Shown piece by piece: positions 1-7,529 of a stretch of 47,570 nucleotides of DNA. The translations under genes were made by a program, and so were the position numbers. Source of the stretch: Novosphingobium arvoryzae. Lineage in GTDB: Bacteria > Pseudomonadota > Alphaproteobacteria > Sphingomonadales > Sphingomonadaceae. The stretch covers positions 1-47,570 of the forward strand of contig NZ_BMZD01000013.1 in NCBI RefSeq assembly GCF_014652615.1, given 5' to 3'. The first letter of the stretch is position 1, and each line of letters opens with the position of its first letter. A model generated the notes under the pieces. The model made no database searches, had not been told where the DNA came from, and saw nothing but the letters and a program-made list of their open reading frames with translations.

Positions 1-96
1 AGAAACCCGGCTGCCCTGCCATCACCGCCTCCGACGCCTCGTCGGCGAAGTGAATCAAATCCGACCTTCAAACGCCAGAGTTTTTCGAGGCGTCCA
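1..96 (-). mobile_element. IS5-type insertion sequence, 5' end only (runs off window)
   Basis: Bases 3-96 are an exact reverse complement of 47477-47570, so the same element end lies at both window edges, pointing outward. On the minus strand a GGAGG-type ribosome site is followed by an ATG at base 22 that reads MAGQPGF before the window ends. That opening resembles IS5-family transposases whose N-termini read M-[AR]-GQPGFF. The outer boundary is at or just past base 96, where the two copies diverge; the terminal bases read TGGACGCCTCGAAAAACTCT inward. Only one end of the element is visible, so the target duplication cannot be read. The family call rests on seven residues plus position. Confidence 0.6.
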
Positions 97-1081
97 GTTG
101 CGGGCCGGCTCCTACTTTCCCGGCTTCCTGGAACCCCGGAAGATGGTCGAGAAGGCTCTGGTCGCAGTGATCCAGGAGGCGTGGATCGGCGGCGTCAGCA
201 CCCGCCGGGTCGACGAACTGGTCCAGGCCATGGGCATGACCGGCATCTCCAAGTCCACGGTCTCCAAGCTGTGCAAGGATATCGACGAGCGCGTCCTGGC
301 CTTCCTGAAGCGCCCGCTGACCGGCGAGTGGCCCTATCTCTGGCTCGACGCCACCTATCTCAAGGTGCGCGAAGGCGGGCGGATCATCAGCGTGGCCGCA
401 ATAATCGCCATGGCCGTCAACACCGAGGGCCGGCGTGAGATCGTCGGCCTGCACATCGGTCCGTCGGAAGCCGAGGTGTTCTGGTCCGACTTCCTCAAGG
501 ACCTCGTCAGGCGCGGCCTGACCGGCGTGAAGCTGGTCATCTCCGACGCCCACGAAGGCCTCAAGGGTGCGATCACCCGTGTCATGGGCGCCACCTGGCA
601 GCGCTGCCGCGTTCACTTCATGCGCAACGCCCTGTCCTATGTGCCCAAGGGCCAGAACACCGTGGTTGCCGCCGCGATCCGCCAGGTCTTCCTGCAGCCC
701 GACCAGAAAAGCGCGACGCAGGTCTGGCGGCAGGTCGCGGATCAGTTGCGCACCCGCTGGCCGAAGCTTGGCGCCTGCATGGACGAGGCCGAAACCGACG
801 TGCTCGCCTACACCGGCTTCCCCACCCAGCACCGCACGAAATTACACTCCACCAATCCACTCGAGCGGCTGAACAAGGAGGTCAAGCGCCGTGCCGATGT
901 CGTCGGCATCTTCCCCAACGAGGACAGCATCGTCCGCCTCGTCGGCGCGGTCCTGCTCGAACAGAATGACGAGTGGCAGATCCAGCACCGCTACATGCAG
1001 ATCGAAGGCATGGCCGAACTCAACCAACCCATGATCGAGGAGGAAAATCAGCCCCTACACATCACCGCAAAGGCTGCCTGA
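50..1081 (+). pseudogene. IS256-family transposase, N-terminus cut off by the IS5-type element
   Basis: From about base 97 the frame encodes an IS256/Mutator-type DDE transposase. Motifs are [10 protein letters not shown] (about residues 21-30 of the 343-residue frame), [11 protein letters not shown] with catalytic Asp100, [10 protein letters not shown] with Asp166, the [11 protein letters not shown] block, and STNPLERLN with Glu272, so the DDE triad is intact. Family members are usually about 400 residues; roughly the first 60-75 native residues, which hold the DNA-binding part, are missing. The first 16 or so codons (from a GTG at 50) come from the IS5-type end, fused in frame by chance. 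The C-terminus is complete and the right inverted repeat follows. It is very likely inactive. The truncation could also be an assembly chimera at the repeat. Confidence 0.85.
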
Positions 1082-1102
1082 CGATGACCCAAGGCCACCG
1101 CC

Positions 1103-1131
1103 GAAATTACACCACGTTGACGGACGCGACC
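1103..1131 (+). repeat. Right terminal inverted repeat of the IS256-family element
   Basis: Just past the transposase stop, the stretch GAAATTACACCACGTTGACG and the following CGGACGCGACC have the shape of IS256-family right ends, which often read AATTACACCA...GACG. The left copy is missing because the element is truncated, so the boundary (about 1131) is set by similarity to the family, not by pairing. Base composition becomes AT-rich directly after it. Confidence 0.5.
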
Positions 1132-1196
1132 GGATCGTACTGCTGTAAAACAGAATGTGATCGAGGATATGCACTGTTTGACAGGCTTATTAAAAA

Positions 1197-1526
1197 TCAC
1201 ATGCTGCCAAAAGCAAAAAGAACTGAAATTGAAGAAACTACAATGCAGCCAATGTGGTGCGCTTTCCATCTTGAATTTTTTGCCAAACTTATGCTGCTTG
1301 TAACTATAGAAATTATACCAAAAAATATAACTCCGATTATTGGATCTCGCTCCCCATCCCAAGGCATATTCGCCCAATTAAGTAAAAGCACAAGTGATAA
1401 AGCAGCGGAAATGACAAGCATCCAAATGCTCGAATTTTCGATATTATGAGTGTATTGAAATCCACAATGCGGACATGAAACCGCAGTCTCGTGAATTTCT
1501 TTTGCGCACCCTCTACAATAAAGCAT
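1197..1526 (-). CDS. Small zinc-ribbon membrane protein
   Basis: A 109-residue protein with an N-terminal zinc ribbon (CRGC near residues 4-7 and CPHC near 18-21), followed by three hydrophobic segments at about residues 35-55, 63-83 and 91-109, so a short zinc-ribbon head on a membrane anchor. I chose the ATG at 1526 over one four codons upstream because GGGGGGTGAG lies directly before it. The gene is clearly AT-richer than the rest of the window, with ATA, AAA and TTA codons rare elsewhere here, which suggests recent transfer. Similar small zinc-ribbon membrane proteins occur in phage and island regions. The function is unknown and no partner gene is adjacent. Confidence 0.65.
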   Translation of the reverse strand: MLYCRGCAKEIHETAVSCPHCGFQYTHNIENSSIWMLVISAALSLVLLLNWANMPWDGERDPIIGVIFFGIISIVTSSISLAKNSRWKAHHIGCIVVSSISVLFAFGSM

Positions 1527-1697
1527 CTCACCCCCCATAATTAAAAAATTGCGCTACATAAAATTATTGACCGTAATTCTTAGCTACGCACCGCCTGTAG
1601 ATTTTCTGCGCTTTTACGAATAATATACATGCCAGCCCCGCAGCGTCAAAAGCAAACTGACAACTCACCCTTGCTCTTCTGTATCGTAGTCAATGTA

Positions 1698-1968
1698 CCG
1701 CTGTATCCATCCGTTCGTCGGTGAAGCCTGATGCCACCAACTGCTTGGACTGTGGCCTCAAGGGTAAAATGCTGAAGCGGGATCTCAGCACCGAGCCAAA
1801 CCTGATACCTGCAGAGCACAAGCCTCGCTGGAACCTTTCCACCAATCACCCCTCGTAGTTCCTGACTATGCGGAGAAGCGCAAGGAACTGGCGGTGAAGA
1901 TTGGTCTCGGCCGTAAGCCTGATCAGGGCAAGAAGCCTGGTCGTCCGAAGAAGGCAGCAAACAGCTAG
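1698..1968 (+). pseudogene. MucR/Ros-family zinc-finger regulator remnant, frameshifted
   Basis: Three frame pieces together read as a MucR-family protein. Around 1701-1850 the frame gives AVSIRSSVKPD, then NCLDCGLKGKMLKRDLSTE and EHKPRWNLS, the Ros/MucR zinc-finger core. It then hits a TAG, but shifting frame at about 1848-1853 (a run of four C where five would restore it) continues VVPDYAEKRKELAVKIGLG, then GRKPDQGKKPGRPKK and a stop at 1966-1968. A second one-base loss near 1700 separates the VNVP start of the conserved block from AVSIRSS. The usual KRHL of the finger is KRDL here, losing a zinc ligand. MucR proteins repress exopolysaccharide and virulence genes in alphaproteobacteria. This copy is decayed and sits in the islet beside the tRNA gene. 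Confidence 0.75.
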
Positions 1969-2126
1969 TAAGCGACGGCAAATTCAGCTTGCGAAAGCAT
2001 GAGTGAGTTTAGCCGTCCGAATCCCTCACCTTCCACGGAAAACAGTTTACACCTGTTTATACCCTTTCAGGGAGGCCTTCACCAAGCGCTGCACGGTAAC
2101 TTTATTGTTTAAATTCAACGCTTTGG

Positions 2127-2202
2127 TGGTGAGCCCTGCTGGGTTCGAACCAGCGACCTACTGATTAAAAGTCAGTTGCTCTACCGACTGAGCTAAGGGC
2201 CC
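2127..2202 (-). tRNA. tRNA-Lys (anticodon TTT)
   Basis: The minus strand folds as a full cloverleaf. The acceptor stem GGGCCCT pairs with AGGGCTC (one G-U). The D arm is AGCTCAGTCGGTAGAGC, the anticodon stem ACTGA/TCAGT holds loop CTTTTAA with anticodon TTT (2169-2167), and the T arm contains GGTTCGAACC. The discriminator A and an encoded CCA close the 3' end at 2127. Its 3' end faces the AT-rich islet at 1-2126, and tRNA 3' ends are common integration sites. Confidence 0.97.
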
Positions 2203-2239
2203 GACCACGAGCGGCGCTTAGGGGGGCTGGCGCTTGCGG

Positions 2240-2737
2240 TCAAGCCGGTGCGAGCGGGTTTGCTCGGCGCAAGCGGTGGAGAAGCTGGCGCACGGTCAGG
2301 CCGTCCAGTGGATCGCGCCAGTCGGCGGCGATCGCCAGCGCCGGGGCGAGCACGAAATCGCGGGTGCGAAAGGCCAGGTGCGGCACGGTCAGACCGGGTG
2401 AGGACCACGCCCCGCCGCACCACAGCACGATATCGAGGTCCAGCACCCGCGTGCCCCAGCGCTGGCCGCCGCGCGTGCGGCCAAAGGCGCGCTCGATCCG
2501 CTTCAGCACAATAAGCAGCGCATCGGGCAGCAGGTTTGTCTCCACCACGGCCGCGCTGTTGGCATAGCGGCGCAGCGACGGGCCGATGGGCGCACTGCGG
2601 ATCACCGGGCCGGCGCGCACCACGCGGATGCCCTCACCCTCCAGCGCGGCCAGCGCCGCGTGCAGCACACGCTCGGGCGCGCCGTGGCGGGCGTGGCGCT
2701 GGTTGGAGCCGAGGGCGATCAGATAGCGCTCGCCCAT
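2240..2737 (-). CDS. folK: 6-hydroxymethyl-7,8-dihydropterin pyrophosphokinase
   Basis: HPPK transfers pyrophosphate from ATP to 6-hydroxymethyl-dihydropterin in folate synthesis (cytosol). The 165-residue product has the family opening LIALGSN (residues 6-12) and the diagnostic RWGTRVLDLDI block (93-103), where Asp100 and Asp102 match the magnesium-binding pair. A PHLAFRTRDFVLAP segment follows. Length is normal for the family (about 160-170). I chose the ATG at 2737 because the sequence upstream in frame is unlike the family and overlaps aguB. The start lies 7 nt after the aguB stop, so both are probably co-transcribed. folP and folB are not in the window. Confidence 0.93.
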   Translation of the reverse strand: MGERYLIALGSNQRHARHGAPERVLHAALAALEGEGIRVVRAGPVIRSAPIGPSLRRYANSAAVVETNLLPDALLIVLKRIERAFGRTRGGQRWGTRVLDLDIVLWCGGAWSSPGLTVPHLAFRTRDFVLAPALAIAADWRDPLDGLTVRQLLHRLRRANPLAPA

Positions 2738-2744
2738 CGGCGGA

Positions 2745-3596
2745 TCAGATGTCCTGCGCGATCCGGGTGTAGAGCTGCGGGCGGCGATCGCGGAAAAAGC
2801 CCATGCCGGCGCGGTGCGTGGCGGCGCGGGCAAGGTCCAGCGTCGCGGTCAGCACGCCGGTTTCGTCGGCGCCATATTCGGCCACCAGATCGCCCCATTC
2901 GTCGCTGATGAAACTGTGACCATAGAAGCGCTGGCCGTCCTCGGTCCCGATCCGGTTGGCGGCGATTACCGGCATGCAGTTCGACACCGCATGGCCGATC
3001 ATCGCCCGGCGCCACATCCGGCTAGTATCGAGTGTGGCGTCATACGGTTCGGTCCCGATGGCGGTGGGATAGAGCAGGACTTCGGCCCCCAGCAGCGCCA
3101 TCACCCGCGCGCATTCGGGATACCACTGGTCCCAGCAGATGCCGACGCCCAGCTTGTGGCCGAACAGGTCCCACACCTTGAACCCGTCATTGCCGGGACG
3201 GAAATAGTACTTTTCCTCATACCCCGGCCCGTCGGGAATGTGGCTCTTGCGGTAGGTGCCCAGGATTTCCCCATCCGGGCCGATCATGGCAAGGGTGTTG
3301 TAATAGTGGTGACCGTCCCGCTCGAAGAAACTGGTCGGGATCGCGACTTTCAGCTTCGCCGCCAGCGCCCGCATCGCGATGACCGACGGGTGCTGCGCCA
3401 CCGGACGGGCCAGCGCGAACAGCGCCTCGTCCTCGACCTTGCAGAAATAGGGGCCGGAAAACAGCTCTGGCGGCAGGATCACTTGCGCGCCATCAGCCGC
3501 CGCCGCTTCCACCAAGGCGGAAACAGCGGCGATGTTGGCCTGTTCATCGTCACTGCCCAGCGGCAGCTGCAGCGCGGAGATGCGAAGGGTGCTCAT
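2745..3596 (-). CDS. aguB: N-carbamoylputrescine amidase (nitrilase superfamily)
   Basis: The 283-residue protein is a carbon-nitrogen hydrolase. It should convert N-carbamoylputrescine to putrescine, CO2 and ammonia, the last step of the agmatine route to polyamines. The Glu-Lys-Cys triad is visible: Glu44 in LPPELFSGPYF, Lys117 in YRKSHIPDGPGY and Cys154 in GICWDQWYPE. The IPDGPGY-EKYYF and TAIGTEP segments are typical of the AguB branch. GCAGGGG precedes the ATG at 3596. It lies 13 nt after the methyltransferase-like gene and 7 nt before folK in one minus-strand run. The partner agmatine deiminase (aguA) is not visible here. Confidence 0.92.
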   Translation of the reverse strand: MSTLRISALQLPLGSDDEQANIAAVSALVEAAAADGAQVILPPELFSGPYFCKVEDEALFALARPVAQHPSVIAMRALAAKLKVAIPTSFFERDGHHYYNTLAMIGPDGEILGTYRKSHIPDGPGYEEKYYFRPGNDGFKVWDLFGHKLGVGICWDQWYPECARVMALLGAEVLLYPTAIGTEPYDATLDTSRMWRRAMIGHAVSNCMPVIAANRIGTEDGQRFYGHSFISDEWGDLVAEYGADETGVLTATLDLARAATHRAGMGFFRDRRPQLYTRIAQDI

Positions 3597-3609
3597 CCCC
3601 TGCGCATTA

Positions 3610-4473
3610 TCAGGGGCGCTTGCGGAACAAAAGCGTCATCCGGTCGGTTTCGCCAATCGCGGTCAGGCGCGCCTTTTCGGCATCGTCCTTGGCCCCGCGC
3701 ATGGCGGGCGGCAGGGTCCAGACGCCTTCGGCATGGTTGGCCGGGTCCTTCTTGTTGGCGTTCGCCTCGCTCTTGCCGACGAAAGTAAAGCCGTTGATTT
3801 CCATTAACTTGATGATGTCCGCCTCGCGCATGTAGCCCTTGCTGCCATCGGTGTAGGAATAGGGCGCGGTCGGCTTGGCGCGGTGCTGTTCGATCCCGAT
3901 CATGCCATCCGCTTTCAGCAGTTCACGCATCGCCTTGATTTCGCGGTCGGCGATGTTCCAGCGGGTCAGGTTGTGCATCATCCGCATGATCAGGATGCGG
4001 TCGAAAGTGCCCTTTTCCGCCGCCGGAACGGCATCGAGAGTATAGGCGGCAAACCGATCCGCCGGCATGCCCGACCAACCCGCCACATCCGCCGGGAACT
4101 TGGCAGCCCCGTCCCGAATGCCCTGCTGGCTCTTCTCGTTGAACGCACCCGAAGTGGGATCGAAGAACAGCCCCACGAACTTGCCATGCTCACCCAGGTA
4201 CAGCCCCAGCAGGCGCGAATACCAGCCGCCGCCGGGCGCATATTCACCCACCTTCATGGTCGGCTCGACCTTGAAGAAGCTCAGCGTTTCGGCCGGCCGG
4301 CGATACTGGTCGCGGGCGCGGTCCTTCTCGCGCAGCGGACTGGCGACGGCTGCGGCGAGCGCGGCCTTGGCGTCCACCTTGTGGGCGTGGTGGTCATGCC
4401 CGGCCGACTGGGCCAGCGCGGGGGTGGCGGCAAGCAGCATCGTGCTCGCGGCAAGGGCGGCGAAAAGGCGCAT
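3610..4473 (-). CDS. Secreted methyltransferase-fold protein
   Basis: A 287-residue protein whose first 21 residues (MRLFAALAAS... to TPALAQ) form a clear Sec signal peptide. A His-rich stretch, GHDHHAHK, follows the predicted cleavage site. The body matches predicted class I SAM-dependent methyltransferases found with signal peptides in proteobacteria: a glycine motif in VGEYAPGGGWYSRLL, an acidic/aromatic strand around FVGLFFDP, a DRILIMRMMHNL segment, and a YMREADIIKLMEINGF tail. The ATG at 4473 was chosen because the signal peptide starts there; the frame is open further upstream. Activity outside the cytoplasm is hard to reconcile with SAM supply, so the true role is unknown. It leads a run with aguB and folK. 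Confidence 0.75.
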   Translation of the reverse strand: MRLFAALAASTMLLAATPALAQSAGHDHHAHKVDAKAALAAAVASPLREKDRARDQYRRPAETLSFFKVEPTMKVGEYAPGGGWYSRLLGLYLGEHGKFVGLFFDPTSGAFNEKSQQGIRDGAAKFPADVAGWSGMPADRFAAYTLDAVPAAEKGTFDRILIMRMMHNLTRWNIADREIKAMRELLKADGMIGIEQHRAKPTAPYSYTDGSKGYMREADIIKLMEINGFTFVGKSEANANKKDPANHAEGVWTLPPAMRGAKDDAEKARLTAIGETDRMTLLFRKRP

Positions 4474-4595
4474 GGATCGGATCTCCCGTGAGGAATTGTG
4501 CTCTGCGGCGCAACTTAGTTGCAGGCGGGGCGATGACAAGCCGCGACCTTGTACCTATTTGTCGCGGGATCGGCAGACAAGGGAGCGAACTTCTG

Positions 4596-5123
4596 ATGGT
4601 GCAGGCAATTCTGGCAGGTGGCTGCTTCTGGTGCACCGAGGCGGTGTTCCGCGACGTGATCGGGGTGAGCGAGGTCGAAAGCGGCTATATCGGCGGCACC
4701 GTGCCCAACCCGACCTACAAGCAGGTCTGCGGCGGCGATACCGGCCATGCCGAGGCGATCCGCCTGACCTTCGATCCCGCCGTGATCGGCTATAGCGACC
4801 TGCTCGACATCTTTTTCGCGATCCATGACCCGACCCAGCTGAACCGGCAGGGCGGCGACATCGGCACGCAGTATCGCTCTGCCATCTTCCCGCTGGACGA
4901 TACCCAGCGCGCCGAGGCCGAGGCCGGAATCGCCCGCGCCCAGCAGAACCGCAGCGAGCCGGTGGTCACCACCATCGAAGGTCCGGCCGAATGGTTCCCG
5001 GCCGAAGACTATCACCAGGAATACTGGGACGGCGAAGGGCAGCGGAACCCCTATTGCCTGGCGGTGATCCCGCCCAAGCTGATGAAGCTGCGCAAGAGCT
5101 TTGCCGCGCGGGTGAAAAGCTAA
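4596..5123 (+). CDS. msrA: Peptide-methionine (S)-S-oxide reductase
   Basis: MsrA reduces methionine-S-sulfoxide in oxidised proteins. The 175-residue product shows the active-site GCFWC motif (residues 9-13, catalytic Cys10), the GYIGG and YKQVCGGDTGHAEAI blocks, HDPTQLNRQGGDIGTQYRS and EDYHQEYW. A Cys in NPYC near residue 151 could help recycling. The ATG at 4596 is preferred: GGGAGCGAAC precedes it and the GCFWC motif sits close to the N-terminus as usual. It diverges from the methyltransferase-like gene across 122 nt. Its stop codon overlaps the stop of convergent rsmB by 4 nt. Confidence 0.95.
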   Translation: MVQAILAGGCFWCTEAVFRDVIGVSEVESGYIGGTVPNPTYKQVCGGDTGHAEAIRLTFDPAVIGYSDLLDIFFAIHDPTQLNRQGGDIGTQYRSAIFPLDDTQRAEAEAGIARAQQNRSEPVVTTIEGPAEWFPAEDYHQEYWDGEGQRNPYCLAVIPPKLMKLRKSFAARVKS

Positions 5124-6349
5124 ACCCGCCAGCGCGCGATAAAGAAGCCGTCCAGCCCGCCCGCTTCGGCCAGCATGGCCGGATCGGTGCGGCCCCAGCC
5201 TTCCGGCGTCGGGACAAGCCCGGCGGGGAGTTGATCGGCGCGGACGGGATCGGGGGTGAGAGCCACGCCTGCAGCCTGCTCCTCGCCCTCGGCACGCTCC
5301 AGCGAACAGACGGCATAGACCAGGCGGCCGCCCGGCTTGACCCACGCGATTGCCCGCGCCAGCAGCGCAGCCTGCAATTCCGCCAGTTCCGCGATCTGGC
5401 GCGGCCCGATCCGATGCAGCACATCGGGATGGCGGCGGCAGGTGCCGGTGGCGGTGCAGGGCGCGTCGATCAGCACCGCGTCAAACGGTGCGCCCGGCTC
5501 CCACGTCAGCGCATCGGCAGCGACCAGATCGGCGCTGAGGCCAGTGCGGTCAAGGTTGGCCTGCATCCGCTCCAGCCGCTTGGCGCTGGCATCGAGCGCC
5601 GTCACGTGCCACCCGGCCGCGGCGAGTTGCAGCGTCTTCCCGCCGGGCGCGGCGCAGAGGTCCAGCACGCGCCGCCCCGCGCCCGGCCCCAGCAACCGCG
5701 CGGGCAGGCTGGCGGCCAGATCCTGCACCCACCACGCACCGGCATCGAAGCCTTCGATGTTCTCCACCGCGTTGCCGCGCGGCAGGCGGAGGTGGCCGGG
5801 GGCGAGCGAAGTGCCGCCCAGCTTGTCCGCCCACTGCGCCGTGATCGCCGGATCGCGCAAGGTCAGGTCCAGCGGCGGCGGCTCAGCCAGTGCGGCGGCA
5901 ATCTCAGCCGAGCGCTCGCCCCAGCGCTCCACCACCGGCGGCGGCAGGGTCGGCGCGGCGGGCAGCGTGACGCCACGCTTGACCAGCGTGGAAAACACCC
6001 CGTGCGCCAGCCGGCGCGGCCCACCGCTGAGCAGCTCAAGGCCCGTGGCGATGACGGCATGGGGCGGCGTATCCAGCCGCAGCCAGCCCGCCAGCATGAT
6101 CCGCAGCACCGCGCGCGGCTTGGCATCATCGGGCAGCACTTGCCGCGTGGCGCTGTCGATCAGCGCGTCGAGGTCAGCCAGCCAGCGCAGGACTTCTCCC
6201 GCCAGCGCGCGAGCGAGCGCCTTGTCCGCCTGTCCGCGCACGCCTTGCAGCGCGCCGTTCGCGGCCTGATCCAGCGTTTCACCGCGCCGCAGCACGGCAT
6301 CGGTCAGTTTCAGCGCTGCCTTGCGCGCGGGGAGGCCGGGAATATCCAT
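5120..6349 (-). CDS. rsmB: 16S rRNA m5C967 methyltransferase-type RNA methylase
   Basis: A 409-residue RsmB-type protein with an N-terminal NusB-like RNA-binding domain (about residues 1-140) and a C-terminal Rossmann methyltransferase domain. The SAM loop is LDLCAAPGGKT (about 229-239). The two cysteines of m5C RNA methylases are present: Cys298 in DAPCTATGTCRRHP and catalytic Cys348 in YAVCSLERAEGEEQ. It would methylate C967 of 16S rRNA using SAM in the cytosol. Length and domain order are normal. It runs antisense to a long open frame on the other strand, which is a GC-bias shadow except for the small gene at 6404-6571. Confidence 0.93.
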   Translation of the reverse strand: MDIPGLPARKAALKLTDAVLRRGETLDQAANGALQGVRGQADKALARALAGEVLRWLADLDALIDSATRQVLPDDAKPRAVLRIMLAGWLRLDTPPHAVIATGLELLSGGPRRLAHGVFSTLVKRGVTLPAAPTLPPPVVERWGERSAEIAAALAEPPPLDLTLRDPAITAQWADKLGGTSLAPGHLRLPRGNAVENIEGFDAGAWWVQDLAASLPARLLGPGAGRRVLDLCAAPGGKTLQLAAAGWHVTALDASAKRLERMQANLDRTGLSADLVAADALTWEPGAPFDAVLIDAPCTATGTCRRHPDVLHRIGPRQIAELAELQAALLARAIAWVKPGGRLVYAVCSLERAEGEEQAAGVALTPDPVRADQLPAGLVPTPEGWGRTDPAMLAEAGGLDGFFIARWRV

Positions 6350-6403
6350 GTCGGGCCTTTAGGCGGGATTGCGTCGCAGGGCCAGCACAGGCATGAGGCT
6401 GGC

Positions 6404-6571
6404 ATGACCCAGCGTGCCACCCAGCGCCCCAAGCCCTTCGCCAAGCCCGCGCATTGGACCAATACGCCTGCGCCCAAACCGGCCGAGCCCAAGCTGTCGG
6501 ACGATCCCGACGAGTTGTCACCCACCCGCTATGGCGATTGGGTGAAGAACGGCATCGCGATTGATTTCTAG
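6404..6571 (+). CDS. DUF1674 protein, SdhAF4-type succinate dehydrogenase assembly factor
   Basis: A 55-residue gene easily missed because it lies at the end of a long spurious open frame antisense to rsmB. It ends in LSPTRYGDWVKNGIAIDF, the signature of the DUF1674/SDHAF4 family, in which the C-terminal D-P-x-x-x-P-T-R-[FY]-G-D-W-x-x-x-G-x-x-x-D-F pattern is nearly invariant. In eukaryotes and bacteria this family helps insert FAD into, or stabilise, the succinate dehydrogenase flavoprotein. The ATG at 6404 gives the complete protein. It diverges from rsmB (54 nt) and its stop overlaps the stop of the next minus-strand gene by 4 nt. The sdh operon itself is not here. Confidence 0.9.
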   Translation: MTQRATQRPKPFAKPAHWTNTPAPKPAEPKLSDDPDELSPTRYGDWVKNGIAIDF

Positions 6572-6912
6572 GCCGTTTTCCGCCGCGCGGTGAACAGCAG
6601 CGCCAGGAAACCAACAGTAAACAGTGCGTCCCCGGCCAGCACCAGTCCGGTGCCCGGCGCGGCAGTTCCGGCCTGAACCGCTGGCAGCAGCAGCGCCACG
6701 ATCCCCAGCTTGCCGATGATCCCGGCCCACAGCATAGGCGCGAACCGCGCGGGATCGCGGGCGGTGATGGCATAGACCACGCCAAAGCAGCAGACGAGCA
6801 GCGCCACGATCCGGTCGTTCACGGGCGCACCGGCCAGAGCCAGCCCCGGCAGCGCCACCACCCAGTTATAGGCCGCCGCCGCCCACAGCAGCCAGCTCCA
6901 TCCTCTCGCCAT
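6568..6912 (-). CDS. Small four-helix membrane protein, function unknown
   Basis: A 114-residue, strongly hydrophobic protein with about four membrane segments: near residues 5-28 (WLLWAAAAYNWVVALPGLAL), 33-50, 61-81 and 89-108. A short basic tail, TARRKTA, ends it. There are no catalytic motifs. The ATG at 6912 has CGGGGG seven bases upstream; a GTG one codon earlier is possible. It follows the secreted-protein gene at 6936 by 23 nt and may be co-transcribed. I do not recognise the family. Confidence 0.65.
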   Translation of the reverse strand: MARGWSWLLWAAAAYNWVVALPGLALAGAPVNDRIVALLVCCFGVVYAITARDPARFAPMLWAGIIGKLGIVALLLPAVQAGTAAPGTGLVLAGDALFTVGFLALLFTARRKTA

Positions 6913-6935
6913 CACTCATCCCCCGGTCGTTGTCG

Positions 6936-7388
6936 TCAGTCCGGCACCTTGCAGGTCCCCAGCCGCGCGAACCACGTGCGCGCCGCCTTGGCATCGCCTG
7001 CCAGCACCCGTGCGAGTTCGGGGGCCAGCCGCTGTTCGGTGGCCTTGTGCAGTTCAAACGCCTCGTCGCTGTCGATCAGGTACAGGCCCCAGTCCGCCGC
7101 CGTCTCGCCCGCCTTGGGGTCCACCAGCTGCGGCGGCAGCGCCCCGGCAGGCACTTTGACCTTGCCGCTGTCCAGCGCCTCGCCCCACAGCCCCCAGGTG
7201 GCACTGCAGGCAAAGAACACGCTTTCGTCCAGCTCCAGCGCAGGCGCGCTGGCAAAGGCCGTGCGCGCCGCCGCCCAGTCTGGCCCCTTCGCCCGCTTGG
7301 GCGCGGCCACCGCCACCGTGCCGGCCAGGGCGAGTGCGGACAGCATCAACAATCCGGTGAAGCGCGCGGCAGTGGCGGGGCGGGACAT
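6936..7388 (-). CDS. Secreted protein of unknown function
   Basis: A 150-residue protein with a signal peptide (MSRPATAARFTGLLMLSALA to about VAVAAP, residues 1-29). The mature part is alpha-helix-rich and carries only two cysteines, one in FFACSATWGLWG and one near the C-terminus in LGTCKVPD, which could form a disulfide. The segments ETAADWGLYLIDSDEAFELH and ARVLAGDAKAARTWF look helical. The ATG at 7388 was chosen because GGAGATT lies just upstream and the signal peptide starts there. It is divergent from the gene at 7530 across 141 nt. No function can be assigned. Confidence 0.65.
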   Translation of the reverse strand: MSRPATAARFTGLLMLSALALAGTVAVAAPKRAKGPDWAAARTAFASAPALELDESVFFACSATWGLWGEALDSGKVKVPAGALPPQLVDPKAGETAADWGLYLIDSDEAFELHKATEQRLAPELARVLAGDAKAARTWFARLGTCKVPD

Positions 7389-7529
7389 CGGGCCAATCTC
7401 CTGGTGGGTGCCACTGTGGGATAATGCCCCTGCCCAGCCGCGCAAGCCCTTGAATCCACCAGCTTGCGCTGGCCCGCGCGCTTGCCTAGACAAACAGCGG
7501 GCGCGCGCCCGGATGGGGAACAACTGACG

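Noticed and set aside
973..1449. Plus-strand frame running from the IS256 transposase into the AT-rich islet
   Set aside because: It joins an out-of-frame part of the transposase to sequence antisense to the zinc-ribbon gene; no conserved motif or ribosome site.
1646..1981. 111-codon minus-strand frame in the islet
   Set aside because: It is antisense to the mucR remnant, which explains the sequence better.
2040..2058. Inverted repeat AAACAG-7-CTGTTT beside the tRNA
   Set aside because: Six-base arms in an AT-rich stretch are expected by chance. It could be a weak tRNA terminator or phage operator, but nothing else supports either.
1..2126. Search for a second copy of the tRNA-Lys 3' end marking an island boundary
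   Set aside because: No repeat of the T-arm or acceptor sequence was seen inside the window; the far boundary, if any, lies outside.
4991..6403. Long plus-strand open frame opposite rsmB
   Set aside because: Only its last 55 codons (from 6404) encode a recognisable protein. The rest is low-complexity Arg/Gln/Pro translation of the antisense strand.
7498..7511. GC palindrome in the divergent region before the duplicated secreted protein
   Set aside because: CG-alternating palindromes are common at this GC content and the site lacks promoter boxes around it.
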